Assembly (NCBI RefSeq): GCF_025351285.1
Contig: NZ_JANXWG010000098.1
Coordinates: forward strand, 1 to 52,904
From: Novosphingobium sp.
GTDB lineage: Bacteria; Pseudomonadota; Alphaproteobacteria; Sphingomonadales; Sphingomonadaceae
Length of the DNA stretch: 52,904 bases
Direction: 5' to 3'
Shown here in pieces: positions 45,578 to 52,904 of the stretch (the first letter of the stretch is position 1; each line of letters starts with the position of its first letter). The notes under the pieces were generated by a model, which ran no database searches, was not told where the DNA came from, and worked only from the letters and a program-made list of their open reading frames with translations. Made by a program: the position numbers and the translations under genes.

Positions 45578-46542
45578 GCAAGACGGCGTCGGCCGCAGCG
45601 CACGCGCCCGTGGCCGCCGAAATGTTCGGGCCCGACAGCCCGATCACGCGCACGGTGGCGCTGCTCGACCGGATCGGGTTCGATGTGGGCAAGTATCACA
45701 TTTCGGTGTGGAGCGCGCTGACTGCACTGGTGGTGATCGCGGCGCTGCTGTTCGCGGCGCGGCTGGGCGGGCGGATCAGCCGGCATCTGTTCACGCGCGC
45801 CACCCGGCTCGAACCCGCGCAGCGGCTGCTCGGCGAGAAGCTCGTCACGATCGTGGTGTGGGTGGTGGCGTTTTTCGTCGGGATCGACGTGCTGGGCATC
45901 AGCCTGACCGCGCTGACGGTGTTTTCGGGCGCGTTCGGCCTCGCGATCGGCTTCGGCTTGCAGAAGACGCTGGGCAACCTGATCGCCGGGATCATCCTGC
46001 TGATGGACGGATCGATCAAGCCGGGCGACGTGATCGGCATCAACGATGGCCCAAATAGTTCAGGGGGGAACAGGACCATCGGCCAGGTCAAGAAGATCGG
46101 CATCCGCGCGGTGTCGGTGACCACGCGCGACGAGAAGGAATACCTGATCCCCAACGAGATCCTGATGACGTCGCAGGTGGAGAACTGGTCGTACTCCAGC
46201 CGCGACGTGCGCGTGAAGGTGGCAATCTCGGTGGCATATGGCACCGACCTCGATTTGGCAGAACGGCTGATGCTCGAAGCCGCCGCGTTGTGCCCGCGCG
46301 TGCTCGTCAGCCCCAAAAGCTCGGTCTGGCTGGTCGCGTTCGGCGACAACGCGATTCAATTCGAGATGCAGTTGTGGATGAACGATCCCGAAGAAGGCAT
46401 CGGCAACTTGCGGTCGGACGTGCTCAAGCGCGTGTGGCACCTGTTCCGCGATCATGGGGTGGAGATACCGTACCCCAGCCAGAACATTTATGTGAAGCAA
46501 TGGCCGCCCGCGCCGGACCGCCCCGCCGATAGCCGCGCTTAG
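45574..46542 (+). CDS. MscS-family mechanosensitive channel
   Basis: 322 residues. Two N-terminal membrane helices and the pore helix TM3 (FSGAFGLAIGFGLQKTLGNL, then IAGIILLMDGSIKPGD) are followed by the MscS beta domain (VSVTTRDEKEYLIPNEIL) and a C-terminal alpha/beta domain. The pore helix has the Gly/Ala packing of MscS. Such channels release solutes under osmotic stress. ATG 45574 overlaps the MetC stop (ATGA), so it is translated together with sulfur amino acid enzymes, an odd partnership that might reflect thiol or amino-acid efflux. Confidence 0.9.
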   Translation: MSKTASAAAHAPVAAEMFGPDSPITRTVALLDRIGFDVGKYHISVWSALTALVVIAALLFAARLGGRISRHLFTRATRLEPAQRLLGEKLVTIVVWVVAFFVGIDVLGISLTALTVFSGAFGLAIGFGLQKTLGNLIAGIILLMDGSIKPGDVIGINDGPNSSGGNRTIGQVKKIGIRAVSVTTRDEKEYLIPNEILMTSQVENWSYSSRDVRVKVAISVAYGTDLDLAERLMLEAAALCPRVLVSPKSSVWLVAFGDNAIQFEMQLWMNDPEEGIGNLRSDVLKRVWHLFRDHGVEIPYPSQNIYVKQWPPAPDRPADSRA

Positions 46543-46581
46543 GGGCGGCAAAGGCATTCTGGGTGGCGATTGCGCGCTCGC

Positions 46582-46597
46582 CACGCCAGATGGCGTG
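46582..46597 (+). promoter_or_regulatory. Perfect palindrome at the cobA start
   Basis: CACGCCA-GA-TGGCGTG is a perfect 7-bp inverted repeat ending one base before ATG 46599, in a 56-nt gap. A second weaker inverted repeat, TGGCGA...TCGCCA (46564-46583), shares its left arm. It could be a repressor operator or a hairpin that hides the cobA start, which itself lacks a Shine-Dalgarno. Confidence 0.4.
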
Positions 46598-46598
46598 C

Positions 46599-47381
46599 AT
46601 GACAAGTTCCAACCTTACGCGAGGCGGAGCGGGCACCGGCACCGTTTACCTCGTTGGTGCCGGGCCGGGCGATCCCGATCTGCTGACGCTGCGCGCGGCG
46701 CGGCTGCTCATGAATGCGCTGCTGATCGTGCATGACGGGCTGGTAGATCCGGCGGTGCTGGCGATGGCGCCGGCGGGGGCGCGGTTCATCTCGGTTGCCA
46801 AATCGCGCGCGCGGCACACGTTGCGGCAGCATGAAATCAATGCCTTGCTCGTGCGCGAAGCGCTCGCTGGGCACGATGTGGTGCGGCTGAAAGGCGGCGA
46901 TCCTTTCGTGTTCGGGCGCGGCGGCGAGGAAGTCGAAGCTTGCCGCGCGGCGGGTGTGCCGGTCGAAGTCGTGCCGGGTATCAGTGCCGCAATGGCGGCG
47001 GGCGCGGCGGCGCAGATTCCTCTGACTCACCGTGACAGCGCCAGCGTGGTCAGCTTTGTCGCGGGCCAGTGCAAGGGCCTGACCGAACAGAACTGGGCCG
47101 GCCTTGCCGGCGTGGGCCGCACGCTGGTGATCTACATGGGCGTGGCTACGTCGGACATGATCGCGGAAAAGCTGATGGCCGATGGCCTCGCCCCCGATAT
47201 GCCGCTGGCGGTGATCGAGAACGCGGGCCGGCCCGAGATGCGCGTGCTGCGCGGGCCGCTAGCCGGCCTGGGCACGCTGGTGGCGGACAACGCGGTGAAA
47301 AGCCCGGCGCTGATCGTGGTCGGCGAAGTAACCGCTCGAGACGATGTCGCGCTGACACAAATTGCGGAGATGGCTGCATGA
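46599..47381 (+). CDS. cobA: Uroporphyrinogen-III C-methyltransferase
   Basis: 260 residues. The SUMT signatures are VYLVGAGPGDPDLLTLRAAR near the N-terminus, VRLKGGDPFVFGRGGEE in the middle and VVPGISAAMAAGAAAQIPLT. It methylates uroporphyrinogen III to precorrin-2, the first step to siroheme, the cofactor of the sulfite reductase two genes downstream. ATG 46599 matches the usual N-terminus; a GTG at 46563 with AAAGG 8 nt upstream could add 12 residues. The CysG oxidase/ferrochelatase part is not fused here. It overlaps DUF2849 by 4 nt. Confidence 0.93.
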   Translation: MTSSNLTRGGAGTGTVYLVGAGPGDPDLLTLRAARLLMNALLIVHDGLVDPAVLAMAPAGARFISVAKSRARHTLRQHEINALLVREALAGHDVVRLKGGDPFVFGRGGEEVEACRAAGVPVEVVPGISAAMAAGAAAQIPLTHRDSASVVSFVAGQCKGLTEQNWAGLAGVGRTLVIYMGVATSDMIAEKLMADGLAPDMPLAVIENAGRPEMRVLRGPLAGLGTLVADNAVKSPALIVVGEVTARDDVALTQIAEMAA

Positions 47382-47674
47382 AAATCCTGACCGGTAACGA
47401 CCTGAAAACCGGGGATGTGATCTGGTGGACCGGCTACGACTGGTCGCGCCATGTCGAAGACGCAGTCGATGTCGGCAGCGATGCCGACACCATCCTGGCG
47501 CGCGAGGAAGCCACCCGCCGGGTCAACGCGAGCTACGCGATCGAGGCGCAGAAAACCGCGGACGGCGTACGCCCCGCGCACATCAAGGACCGCATCCGCG
47601 CTTTGGGCCCCACCGTGCGCCCCGACCTGACCCTCAAGCCAACCGATCCCGAAATCGGCAACTGGGTGATCTGA
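47378..47674 (+). CDS. DUF2849 protein
   Basis: 98 residues. MKILTGNDLKTGDVIWWTG and a PAHIKDRIRALGPTVRPDL-like C-terminal segment are typical of DUF2849, a small alphaproteobacterial protein almost always found between cobA/cysG and the sulfite reductase gene. Its function is not established; a role in assembling or tuning the reductase is inferred from that constant position. It overlaps cobA by 4 nt and the reductase start by 1 nt. Confidence 0.88.
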   Translation: MKILTGNDLKTGDVIWWTGYDWSRHVEDAVDVGSDADTILAREEATRRVNASYAIEAQKTADGVRPAHIKDRIRALGPTVRPDLTLKPTDPEIGNWVI

Positions 47675-49308
47675 TGTACAAATATGACAATTACGACCAG
47701 CAAATGGTCGATGCGCGCGTCAGCGAATTCCGCGACCAGGTGGCACGGAGGATCGCCGGCACGCTGACCGAGGACCAGTTCAAGCCGCTGCGGCTGAAAA
47801 ACGGGCTCTACCTCCAGCTTCATGCCTATATGCTGCGCGTGGCGATCCCTTATGGCACGCTGTCGGGCGCGCAGATGCGGCTGCTGGGCGATATCGCCGA
47901 CAAATACGATCGCGGTTACGGCCACTTCACCACGCGGCAGAACATCCAGTACAACTGGATCAAGCTGGCCGACACGCCCGACATTCTGGCCGATCTGGCC
48001 AAGGTGGAAATGCACGCCATCCAGACCAGCGGGAACTGCATCCGCAACATCAGTTCGGACCAGTTCGCCGGTGCTGCGGCTGACGAGATCGTCGATCCGC
48101 GCCCTTATGCGGAACTGCTGCGCCAGTGGTCCAGCTTCCACCCCGAATTCGATTACCTGCCGCGCAAGTTCAAGATCGCGGTGATCGCCAGCGAAACCGA
48201 CCGCGCTGCGATGAAGCTCCACGATATCGGTATCCGACTGCGCCACGATGATGCTGGCGCGATTGTCGCGGATTTCTACGTGGGCGGCGGCATGGGCCGC
48301 ACCCCGATGATCGCGCCGCTGATCGGCGACGGAATCGCGATCGATCACATGGTCACGTACACCGAGGCCGCCTTGCGCGTGTACAACCGCCATGGCCGCC
48401 GCGACAACAAGTACAAGGCGCGGATCAAGATCCTGGTCCACGAGATCGGGGCGGATTCATACCGTTCGCAGGTCGAGGCCGAGTTCGCGCATTTGCAGAC
48501 GCTGGAGCTTGAACCGCCTGCGGCTGAACTTGCACGCATCCAGGCGATGTTCGTCCCACCAGCGTTCGATACCACCGCGCCCGACAGCGTCGATCGCAGC
48601 GATCCCGACTTCGCGGTGTGGCTGGACAACAACGTCCATGCGCACAAGCAGCCCGGTTACGCGCTGGTCACGATCAGCCTCAAGCCGATCGGTGGCATTC
48701 CGGGCGACGCCTCGGCCGATCAGATCCGCCTGATGGCTGATCTGGCGCAGAAGCACAGTTTCGACGAATTGCGCGTCACCCACGCGCAGAACATCGTGCT
48801 GCCACATGTGAAGAAGGCCGATCTCTACGCGCTGTGGCAGATGCTCGAAGCCAATGGCCTGGGCACGCCCAACCTGGATCTGATCACCGACATCATTGCT
48901 TGCCCCGGGCTCGACTATTGCAGCCTGGCCAATGCGCGTTCGATCCCGCTGGCCCAGAAGATCAGCCAGCGCTTTGCCGATCAGGGCCGCCAGCAGGACC
49001 TGGGCGAACTGAAGCTGAAAATCTCGGGCTGCATCAACGCCTGCGGCCACCACCACGCCGGCCACATCGGCGTGCTCGGGGTCGATCGCAAGGGTGTCGA
49101 GAATTACCAGTTGTCGCTTGGCGGATCGGAGGGCGCGGACACGTCGCTCGGCCAGATAACCGGGCCGGGGTTCAGCGAGGACGGCATCGTCGACGCGATC
49201 GAGAAGGCGACCGAGGTCTATCTGGTCAAGCGCGAAAATGGCGAACGCTTCGTCGATACCTACCGCCGCGTCGGCATGGCCCCGTTCAAGGAGGCGATCT
49301 ATGGTTGA
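47674..49308 (+). CDS. cysI: Assimilatory sulfite reductase, siroheme [4Fe-4S] subunit
   Basis: 544 residues of the nitrite/sulfite reductase family. Two ferredoxin-like half domains alternate with siroheme domains (YGHFTTRQNIQYNWIKL, GNCIRNISSDQF). The cluster and siroheme ligands are C410 and C416 (ACPGLDYCSLA) and C453 and C457 (ISGCINACGHHH). It reduces sulfite to sulfide with six electrons. No CysJ flavoprotein is present, so ferredoxin is the probable donor. It lies between DUF2849 and DUF934 with overlapping ends, in a standard alphaproteobacterial sulfate assimilation operon. Confidence 0.93.
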   Translation: MYKYDNYDQQMVDARVSEFRDQVARRIAGTLTEDQFKPLRLKNGLYLQLHAYMLRVAIPYGTLSGAQMRLLGDIADKYDRGYGHFTTRQNIQYNWIKLADTPDILADLAKVEMHAIQTSGNCIRNISSDQFAGAAADEIVDPRPYAELLRQWSSFHPEFDYLPRKFKIAVIASETDRAAMKLHDIGIRLRHDDAGAIVADFYVGGGMGRTPMIAPLIGDGIAIDHMVTYTEAALRVYNRHGRRDNKYKARIKILVHEIGADSYRSQVEAEFAHLQTLELEPPAAELARIQAMFVPPAFDTTAPDSVDRSDPDFAVWLDNNVHAHKQPGYALVTISLKPIGGIPGDASADQIRLMADLAQKHSFDELRVTHAQNIVLPHVKKADLYALWQMLEANGLGTPNLDLITDIIACPGLDYCSLANARSIPLAQKISQRFADQGRQQDLGELKLKISGCINACGHHHAGHIGVLGVDRKGVENYQLSLGGSEGADTSLGQITGPGFSEDGIVDAIEKATEVYLVKRENGERFVDTYRRVGMAPFKEAIYG

Positions 49309-49738
49309 TGTGCTGCGTTACCGCACCGACGAAATGGTCGGCGATCCCGGTGTAACCGTCGATTCGTTCGTTGATCCGGTTTTTGGCCAAACCAATGCCT
49401 CGGCCGTTCGACTGGAGCCGGGCGACGACGCGCGCGCGCTGCTGCCGTATCTGGATCGGCTCGCCCTGGTCGAGGTGAACTTCCCCGCATACGGCGACGG
49501 GCGCGGCTATTCGTCGGCCCGCATCCTGCGCGAAGCCGGCTATACGGGCGAATTGCGCGCTGTGGGGGATGTGCTGATCGACCAGCTCAGCCACATGCAC
49601 CGCTGCGGCTTCGACGCCTTCGCGCCCGAACACGCGATCACCAGGGAGGCCGCCGACAAGGCGATCGCCACCTGGCCCGAGGTTTACCAGCGCACTGTCG
49701 ATGGCCGCCAGCCGATCTGGGCGCTGCGTCATGGCTGA
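49301..49738 (+). CDS. DUF934 protein of the sulfite reduction operon
   Basis: 145 residues. LVEVNFPAYGDGRGYSSARI and LREAGYTGELRAVGDVLIDQ are the DUF934 signature, and RCGFDAFAP follows. The family is found next to sulfite reductase genes across Proteobacteria, and an accessory or oxidoreductase role has been suggested but not shown. It overlaps the reductase end by 8 nt and cysH by 8 nt, so all are translated from one mRNA. Confidence 0.9.
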   Translation: MVDVLRYRTDEMVGDPGVTVDSFVDPVFGQTNASAVRLEPGDDARALLPYLDRLALVEVNFPAYGDGRGYSSARILREAGYTGELRAVGDVLIDQLSHMHRCGFDAFAPEHAITREAADKAIATWPEVYQRTVDGRQPIWALRHG

Positions 49739-50552
49739 GGCGCGTACGCGCGCGTTGAACGGCGGGCGAGACCGAACCATCGACCGCATCGACACGCGTC
49801 CGCGCTTCACCGAAACCGACGCAATCCGGCTCAACAACCTGTTCCGCGGCACCGAAACCAGCGACATGCTGCGCACGGTGATCAAGGATGGGCTGGCGGG
49901 CGACATAGCGATCGTTTCCAGCTTCGGCGCCGAAAGCGCGGTGCTGCTGCACCTGATCGCGGCGATCGACCCGACGCTGCCGGTGCTGTTCCTCGAAACC
50001 GGCAAGCATTTTCCCGAAACGCTGGCATATCGCGACCAACTGGTGGCGCAGCTCGGCCTCACCAACCTTGTGGTCCTCGAACCCGACGCCGCCGCGCTCG
50101 CCGCCAAGGATGAAACGGGCCTGCGCTGGTCGTGGGACCCCGACGGCTGCTGCGAAATCCGCAAGGTCGAGCCACTGGCGCGCGGACTTGCGCAGTTCGA
50201 CGCGACGCTGACCGGGCGCAAGGGATTCCAGTCGAAGACTCGCGCGGGCCTTCCCCGCTTCGAGATCGACCGCACCGACGCGGCCGGCCGGCTCAAGATC
50301 AACCCGCTGGCAAGCTGGTCGAAGCAGGACCTCGACGACTACGTAACCACCCACGATCTGCCCGCGCACCCGCTGGTGGCGCAAGGCTACCCGTCGATCG
50401 GTTGCGCGCCGTGCACCAGCAAGGTGGCGGAGGGCGAAGATCCACGCTCGGGCCGCTGGAAAGGCTGGGACAAGACCGAATGCGGCATCCACGTGCCGGG
50501 TTCGGGCGATGGCGAGGGCGAGTTGCCGCCAGGTTACGATCCCGTTTTCTGA
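49731..50552 (+). CDS. cysH: Phosphoadenylyl-/adenylyl-sulfate reductase
   Basis: 273 residues. The P-loop-like SSFGAESAVLLHL binds the nucleotide. LFLETGKHFPETLAY follows. Paired cysteines C140-C141 and C225-x2-C228 are the [4Fe-4S] ligands of APS-type reductases, and C251 in KTECGIH is the nucleophile. The cluster implies that adenylyl sulfate (APS) is the main substrate, as in most alphaproteobacteria. It forms sulfite for the reductase upstream. ATG 49731 lies within DUF934. The end overlaps the convergent GNAT gene by 19 nt. Confidence 0.93.
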   Translation: MAEARTRALNGGRDRTIDRIDTRPRFTETDAIRLNNLFRGTETSDMLRTVIKDGLAGDIAIVSSFGAESAVLLHLIAAIDPTLPVLFLETGKHFPETLAYRDQLVAQLGLTNLVVLEPDAAALAAKDETGLRWSWDPDGCCEIRKVEPLARGLAQFDATLTGRKGFQSKTRAGLPRFEIDRTDAAGRLKINPLASWSKQDLDDYVTTHDLPAHPLVAQGYPSIGCAPCTSKVAEGEDPRSGRWKGWDKTECGIHVPGSGDGEGELPPGYDPVF

Positions 50553-51046
50553 TCCGGTGCGACGTAGCGCATCGCCACATCGCACCGCGCATAGCGCGCA
50601 CCGTATTGCGCCATGATCCCGGCATCGTGCTGGAAACCCAGCTTTTCGTAAAGGTGGATCGCCGCTTCGCACTTGGCGTTGGTCAACAAGTATAGCGGAT
50701 CGGCGCCCATCTCGCGAGCCCGCGCAATCATTGCGGCCAGCAGGAATTCCCCCGCCTTCAACCCGCGCGCGGCCTCGGTCACGCCCATCTTGGTCAATTC
50801 GAAGCTGGTTTCGCCGGTTTTCTGCAACGCGCAAGTGCCGACCACGCCCCGGCCCTCAGCCTCGACGAACAGGATCGCTCCGCCCCCATCGATGATCCGC
50901 GCGCGCGGGCTTTCGAGCACCTCGCGATCGGTCGACTCCAGCGTGAACATCGCGCTGATCCACTCGGCATTGATGTCGTGGAATGCCTGCGCCAGATCAT
51001 CGCTGAATTCGCGGATCATGATGCGATTGGTCGATGCCATCGTCAT
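50534..51046 (-). CDS. GNAT-family N-acetyltransferase
   Basis: 170 residues. The acetyl-CoA-binding region is FELTKMGVTEAARGLKAGEF followed by LLAAMIARAREMGAD, with the late motif YEKLGFQH. A charged N-terminal half (REFSDDLAQAFHDINAEWI) is typical of the MarR-linked or stand-alone GNATs acting on small molecules or protein N-termini. ATG 51046 overlaps the epimerase stop (ATGA) and is therefore preferred to 51070. Substrate unknown. Confidence 0.88.
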   Translation of the reverse strand: MTMASTNRIMIREFSDDLAQAFHDINAEWISAMFTLESTDREVLESPRARIIDGGGAILFVEAEGRGVVGTCALQKTGETSFELTKMGVTEAARGLKAGEFLLAAMIARAREMGADPLYLLTNAKCEAAIHLYEKLGFQHDAGIMAQYGARYARCDVAMRYVAPDQKTGS

Positions 51047-51975
51047 AGCCACCCCTGCTGGCGATACCACGCTGCCGTGGATTTCAGCCCTTCACCCGTC
51101 CGCACTTGCGGAGACCACACCCCGGGCGGAACCGCAGCTCCAGCGCCGACCACCCAATCGGGATGAGTCATGTAGCCGACGCGATCGAGCGTCAGCTTGG
51201 CCTTGTCGCCGCGAAACATGCGTTCGATCCGCGATACCCGCATCAGCGCCGTTTTCGACAATTGCGGCACCCATGGCCGCTTCCCCAAGGCCCAGCCGAT
51301 CCCGCGCGCCAGTTCGCGGTGAGTCCAGCCATGCGTCCGCCCATCGTCGGGCTCGAACACCTGGTGCGTGACCGCCTCTCCGCCCGGCAGCAGCGCCAGT
51401 AGCAGCCGCGCCAGGTCGTTGACATGGATGATCGAGGCGCGACCAGCCGGCACCGGCACAACTCCCCACCGTGCCATCCTGAACATCTCGAGCGTATCGG
51501 TATCGCGCGGGCCATAGACCCACGGCGGGCGCACCACCGTCCAATCGAGCCCGCTGGCCATCACCATCCGTTCGCCGCGCAATTTCGATGCGCCGTATTC
51601 TGACAATTGCGGTTCGCGCGCCGATAGCGACGACACGTGGATGAAGCGCGGTACGCCCTCGTCGCGCGCGGCTTCGACCACGTTGAGTGTGCCCGCGACA
51701 TTGCCTGCCTCAAAACTGGCGGCATCGGGCGCGCTGACCACGCCGGCGATGTGGATCACCGCGCTGGTACCACGCACCAGCCGGTCGAGCGCGGCACGGC
51801 TCGACAAATCGCCCGGAATCCATTCGACGCCCAGCCTCGGCACCTGCCGCTTGCGCGCCAATGCCCGCACTTCCAACCCTTGCTGAACCGCCGCTTCGAC
51901 CAGGGCCTGCCCGACAAACCCGGTCGCCCCCGTGACGGCAATCAGCCCCCCGTTCGTTCCTGTGGGCCGAATCAA
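51043..51975 (-). CDS. NAD(P)-dependent sugar-nucleotide-type epimerase/dehydratase
   Basis: 310 residues of the extended short-chain dehydrogenase type. The Rossmann motif is IAVTGATGFVGQALVEAA, followed by DLSSRAALDRLVRGTSAVIH, then HVSSLSAREPQLSEYGASKL with the catalytic Ser...YxxxK. A TTG start at 51975 overlaps the proB stop (TTGA) and gives a normal N-terminus. The atypical family variant (NDUFA9-like) could bind a cofactor without catalysis. It lies between proB and the acetyltransferase in one operon. Confidence 0.85.
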   Translation of the reverse strand: MIRPTGTNGGLIAVTGATGFVGQALVEAAVQQGLEVRALARKRQVPRLGVEWIPGDLSSRAALDRLVRGTSAVIHIAGVVSAPDAASFEAGNVAGTLNVVEAARDEGVPRFIHVSSLSAREPQLSEYGASKLRGERMVMASGLDWTVVRPPWVYGPRDTDTLEMFRMARWGVVPVPAGRASIIHVNDLARLLLALLPGGEAVTHQVFEPDDGRTHGWTHRELARGIGWALGKRPWVPQLSKTALMRVSRIERMFRGDKAKLTLDRVGYMTHPDWVVGAGAAVPPGVWSPQVRTGEGLKSTAAWYRQQGWL

Positions 51976-52904
51976 AGCAGCACCAGTTGATCGCGGTGGA
52001 TCATCGCACTGCGTGGCGCATAGCCGAGGATATCGGCGTGTTCGCGCGAATGGTGGCCCTTGAGTGCTGCGCATTCGGCCGCATCGTATTCGCTAAGGCC
52101 ATGCGCCAGCACTGCACCGCCCGCATCGCATACGGCCACCGCATCGCCGCGGACGAACGCGCCCTCGACCGCGGTGACCCCCGCCGCCAGCAGGCTGGAC
52201 CCCTTGCCCAGCGCGCGCGCCGCGCCGGCATCGACCGTAAGCGAACCCTTGAGCCGCAGCCGCCCGCCCAGCCAGGCCTTGCGCGCGGTCTTGCGCCCCT
52301 TGGGAAGAAACAGCGTGCCCTGTCCGCAGGCCAATGCCTGCCCGATCGGCGCGATCGGCCGCCCGTCGATGATACCCAGTGCGATCCCGGCGTGCCCCGC
52401 AATCTCGGCCGCCTGCAGCTTCGAGGTCATGCCCCCCGATCCCAGGCCCGAGGACGATCCCGCGCTCGCCATCGCATGGATTGCCGGGGTCAACCCGCGC
52501 ACCAGCGGGATGCGCGTGGCGCCCGGTTTACGCGGATCGCGATCGTAGAGCCCATCGATGTCCGACAGCAGCAGCACCCCATTGGCCGCGCCCGCCTGCG
52601 CCACCCGCGCCGCCAACCGGTCGTTGTCGCCGAAGCGGATTTCCTGCGTCGCCACCGAATCGTTCTCGTTGATCACCGGCACCGCTCCCGCATCAAGCAG
52701 CCGGCCGAGCGTGGCGGTGACGTTGAGATACCGCCGGCGATCCTCCAGATCATCGAGTGTCAGCAGCATCTGCGCGGCGATCAATCCGTGCGCGCCCAGC
52801 AGTTCGGCCCACAAACCCGCCAGCGCGATCTGCCCGACCGACGCCGCCGCCTGCGCATCGGCCAGACTCCCGCGCCCGCCCTTCGCCAGCCCCAACCGCC
52901 GCGC
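51972..52904 (-). CDS. proB: Glutamate 5-kinase, 5' end outside the window
   Basis: About 310 residues remain and the frame runs off the right edge. The amino-acid-kinase domain has VGQIALAGLWAELLGAHGLI, VPVINENDSVATQEIRFGDN and LLSDIDGLYDRDPRKPGATR, then GSGGMTSKLQAA. A C-terminal PUA domain is visible (LRLKGSLTVDAGAARAL). This is the full two-domain ProB, which phosphorylates glutamate as the first step to proline. The N-terminal 60 or so residues are missing. It starts the operon that continues into the epimerase and acetyltransferase genes. Confidence 0.94.
   Translation of the reverse strand, partial: ARRLGLAKGGRGSLADAQAAASVGQIALAGLWAELLGAHGLIAAQMLLTLDDLEDRRRYLNVTATLGRLLDAGAVPVINENDSVATQEIRFGDNDRLAARVAQAGAANGVLLLSDIDGLYDRDPRKPGATRIPLVRGLTPAIHAMASAGSSSGLGSGGMTSKLQAAEIAGHAGIALGIIDGRPIAPIGQALACGQGTLFLPKGRKTARKAWLGGRLRLKGSLTVDAGAARALGKGSSLLAAGVTAVEGAFVRGDAVAVCDAGGAVLAHGLSEYDAAECAALKGHHSREHADILGYAPRSAMIHRDQLVLL

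Overview
The window looks like chromosomal DNA of a high-GC alphaproteobacterium of the order Sphingomonadales (Novosphingobium/Sphingobium-like). The clues are two large TonB-dependent receptors without energising genes nearby, many OmpR-type two-component pairs, Pro/Ala-rich proteins, ATGA/TTGA gene overlaps and GC-rich third codon positions. No rRNA, tRNA or CRISPR array was seen. All functional names come from reading the sequence and from recalled family features; no database search was run.

Layout. (1) 1-3.3 kb is a decayed accessory zone: the 5' end of an IS3-type transposase gene sits inside a DUF3489 gene, followed by a 5'-truncated S41 peptidase, a DUF4337 membrane protein and an ACT-domain GcvR-like gene that has lost its start. 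(2) 3.3-10.7 kb is a probable carboxylate-uptake locus: TonB receptor, SAM methyltransferase and RraA-family protein in one leftward operon, an unusual membrane regulator that joins a Bug/TctC periplasmic binding domain to a LuxR-type HTH, and a divergent citrate-type MFS permease. (3) 10.75-25.8 kb is the most striking block. A six-gene leftward operon (PDC-like/beta-propeller protein, second propeller, TonB receptor, CitS-type 2HCT symporter, outer-membrane protein, COG4705 membrane protein) is divergent from an OmpR/histidine kinase pair. Beyond it lie cytochrome b561, a ThuA/amidotransferase-fold-like exported protein, another PDC-like exported protein and a porin. CTGAA direct repeats with 11-nt spacing occur in both divergent promoter regions, which suggests one regulon.

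(4) 25.9-29.9 kb is an inserted module: ParB-fused DNA methyltransferase with a DUF5681 protein, divergent from an XRE repressor and an ImmA/IrrE protease, bounded on the right by a cluster of AATTCCCTG repeats. (5) 29.9-36.6 kb carries an M13 metallopeptidase divergent from a second two-component pair, a lone Flp-type pilin, a DsbA-family oxidoreductase and a SBP56-like protein with a Met/His-rich insert. (6) 36.8-43.3 kb encodes a Pls/PosA-type single-module peptide synthetase with a membrane-embedded C-terminal region (poly-amino-acid type), a DUF7010-like membrane protein, QueF and an unknown anchored protein.

(7) 43.4-50.6 kb is a sulfur block: SseA, a MetC-like lyase and an MscS-like channel (coupled), then CobA, DUF2849, sulfite reductase, DUF934 and CysH, with every junction in the last set overlapping. 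(8) 50.5 kb to the edge is a leftward operon of ProB (5' end outside the window), an NAD-dependent epimerase and a GNAT acetyltransferase, with 4-nt overlaps.

Best candidates for something undescribed: the Bug-LuxR one-component sensor (7817-9334), and the PDC/propeller-TonB receptor-CitS operon with its repeated 11-nt operator (10753-25825).
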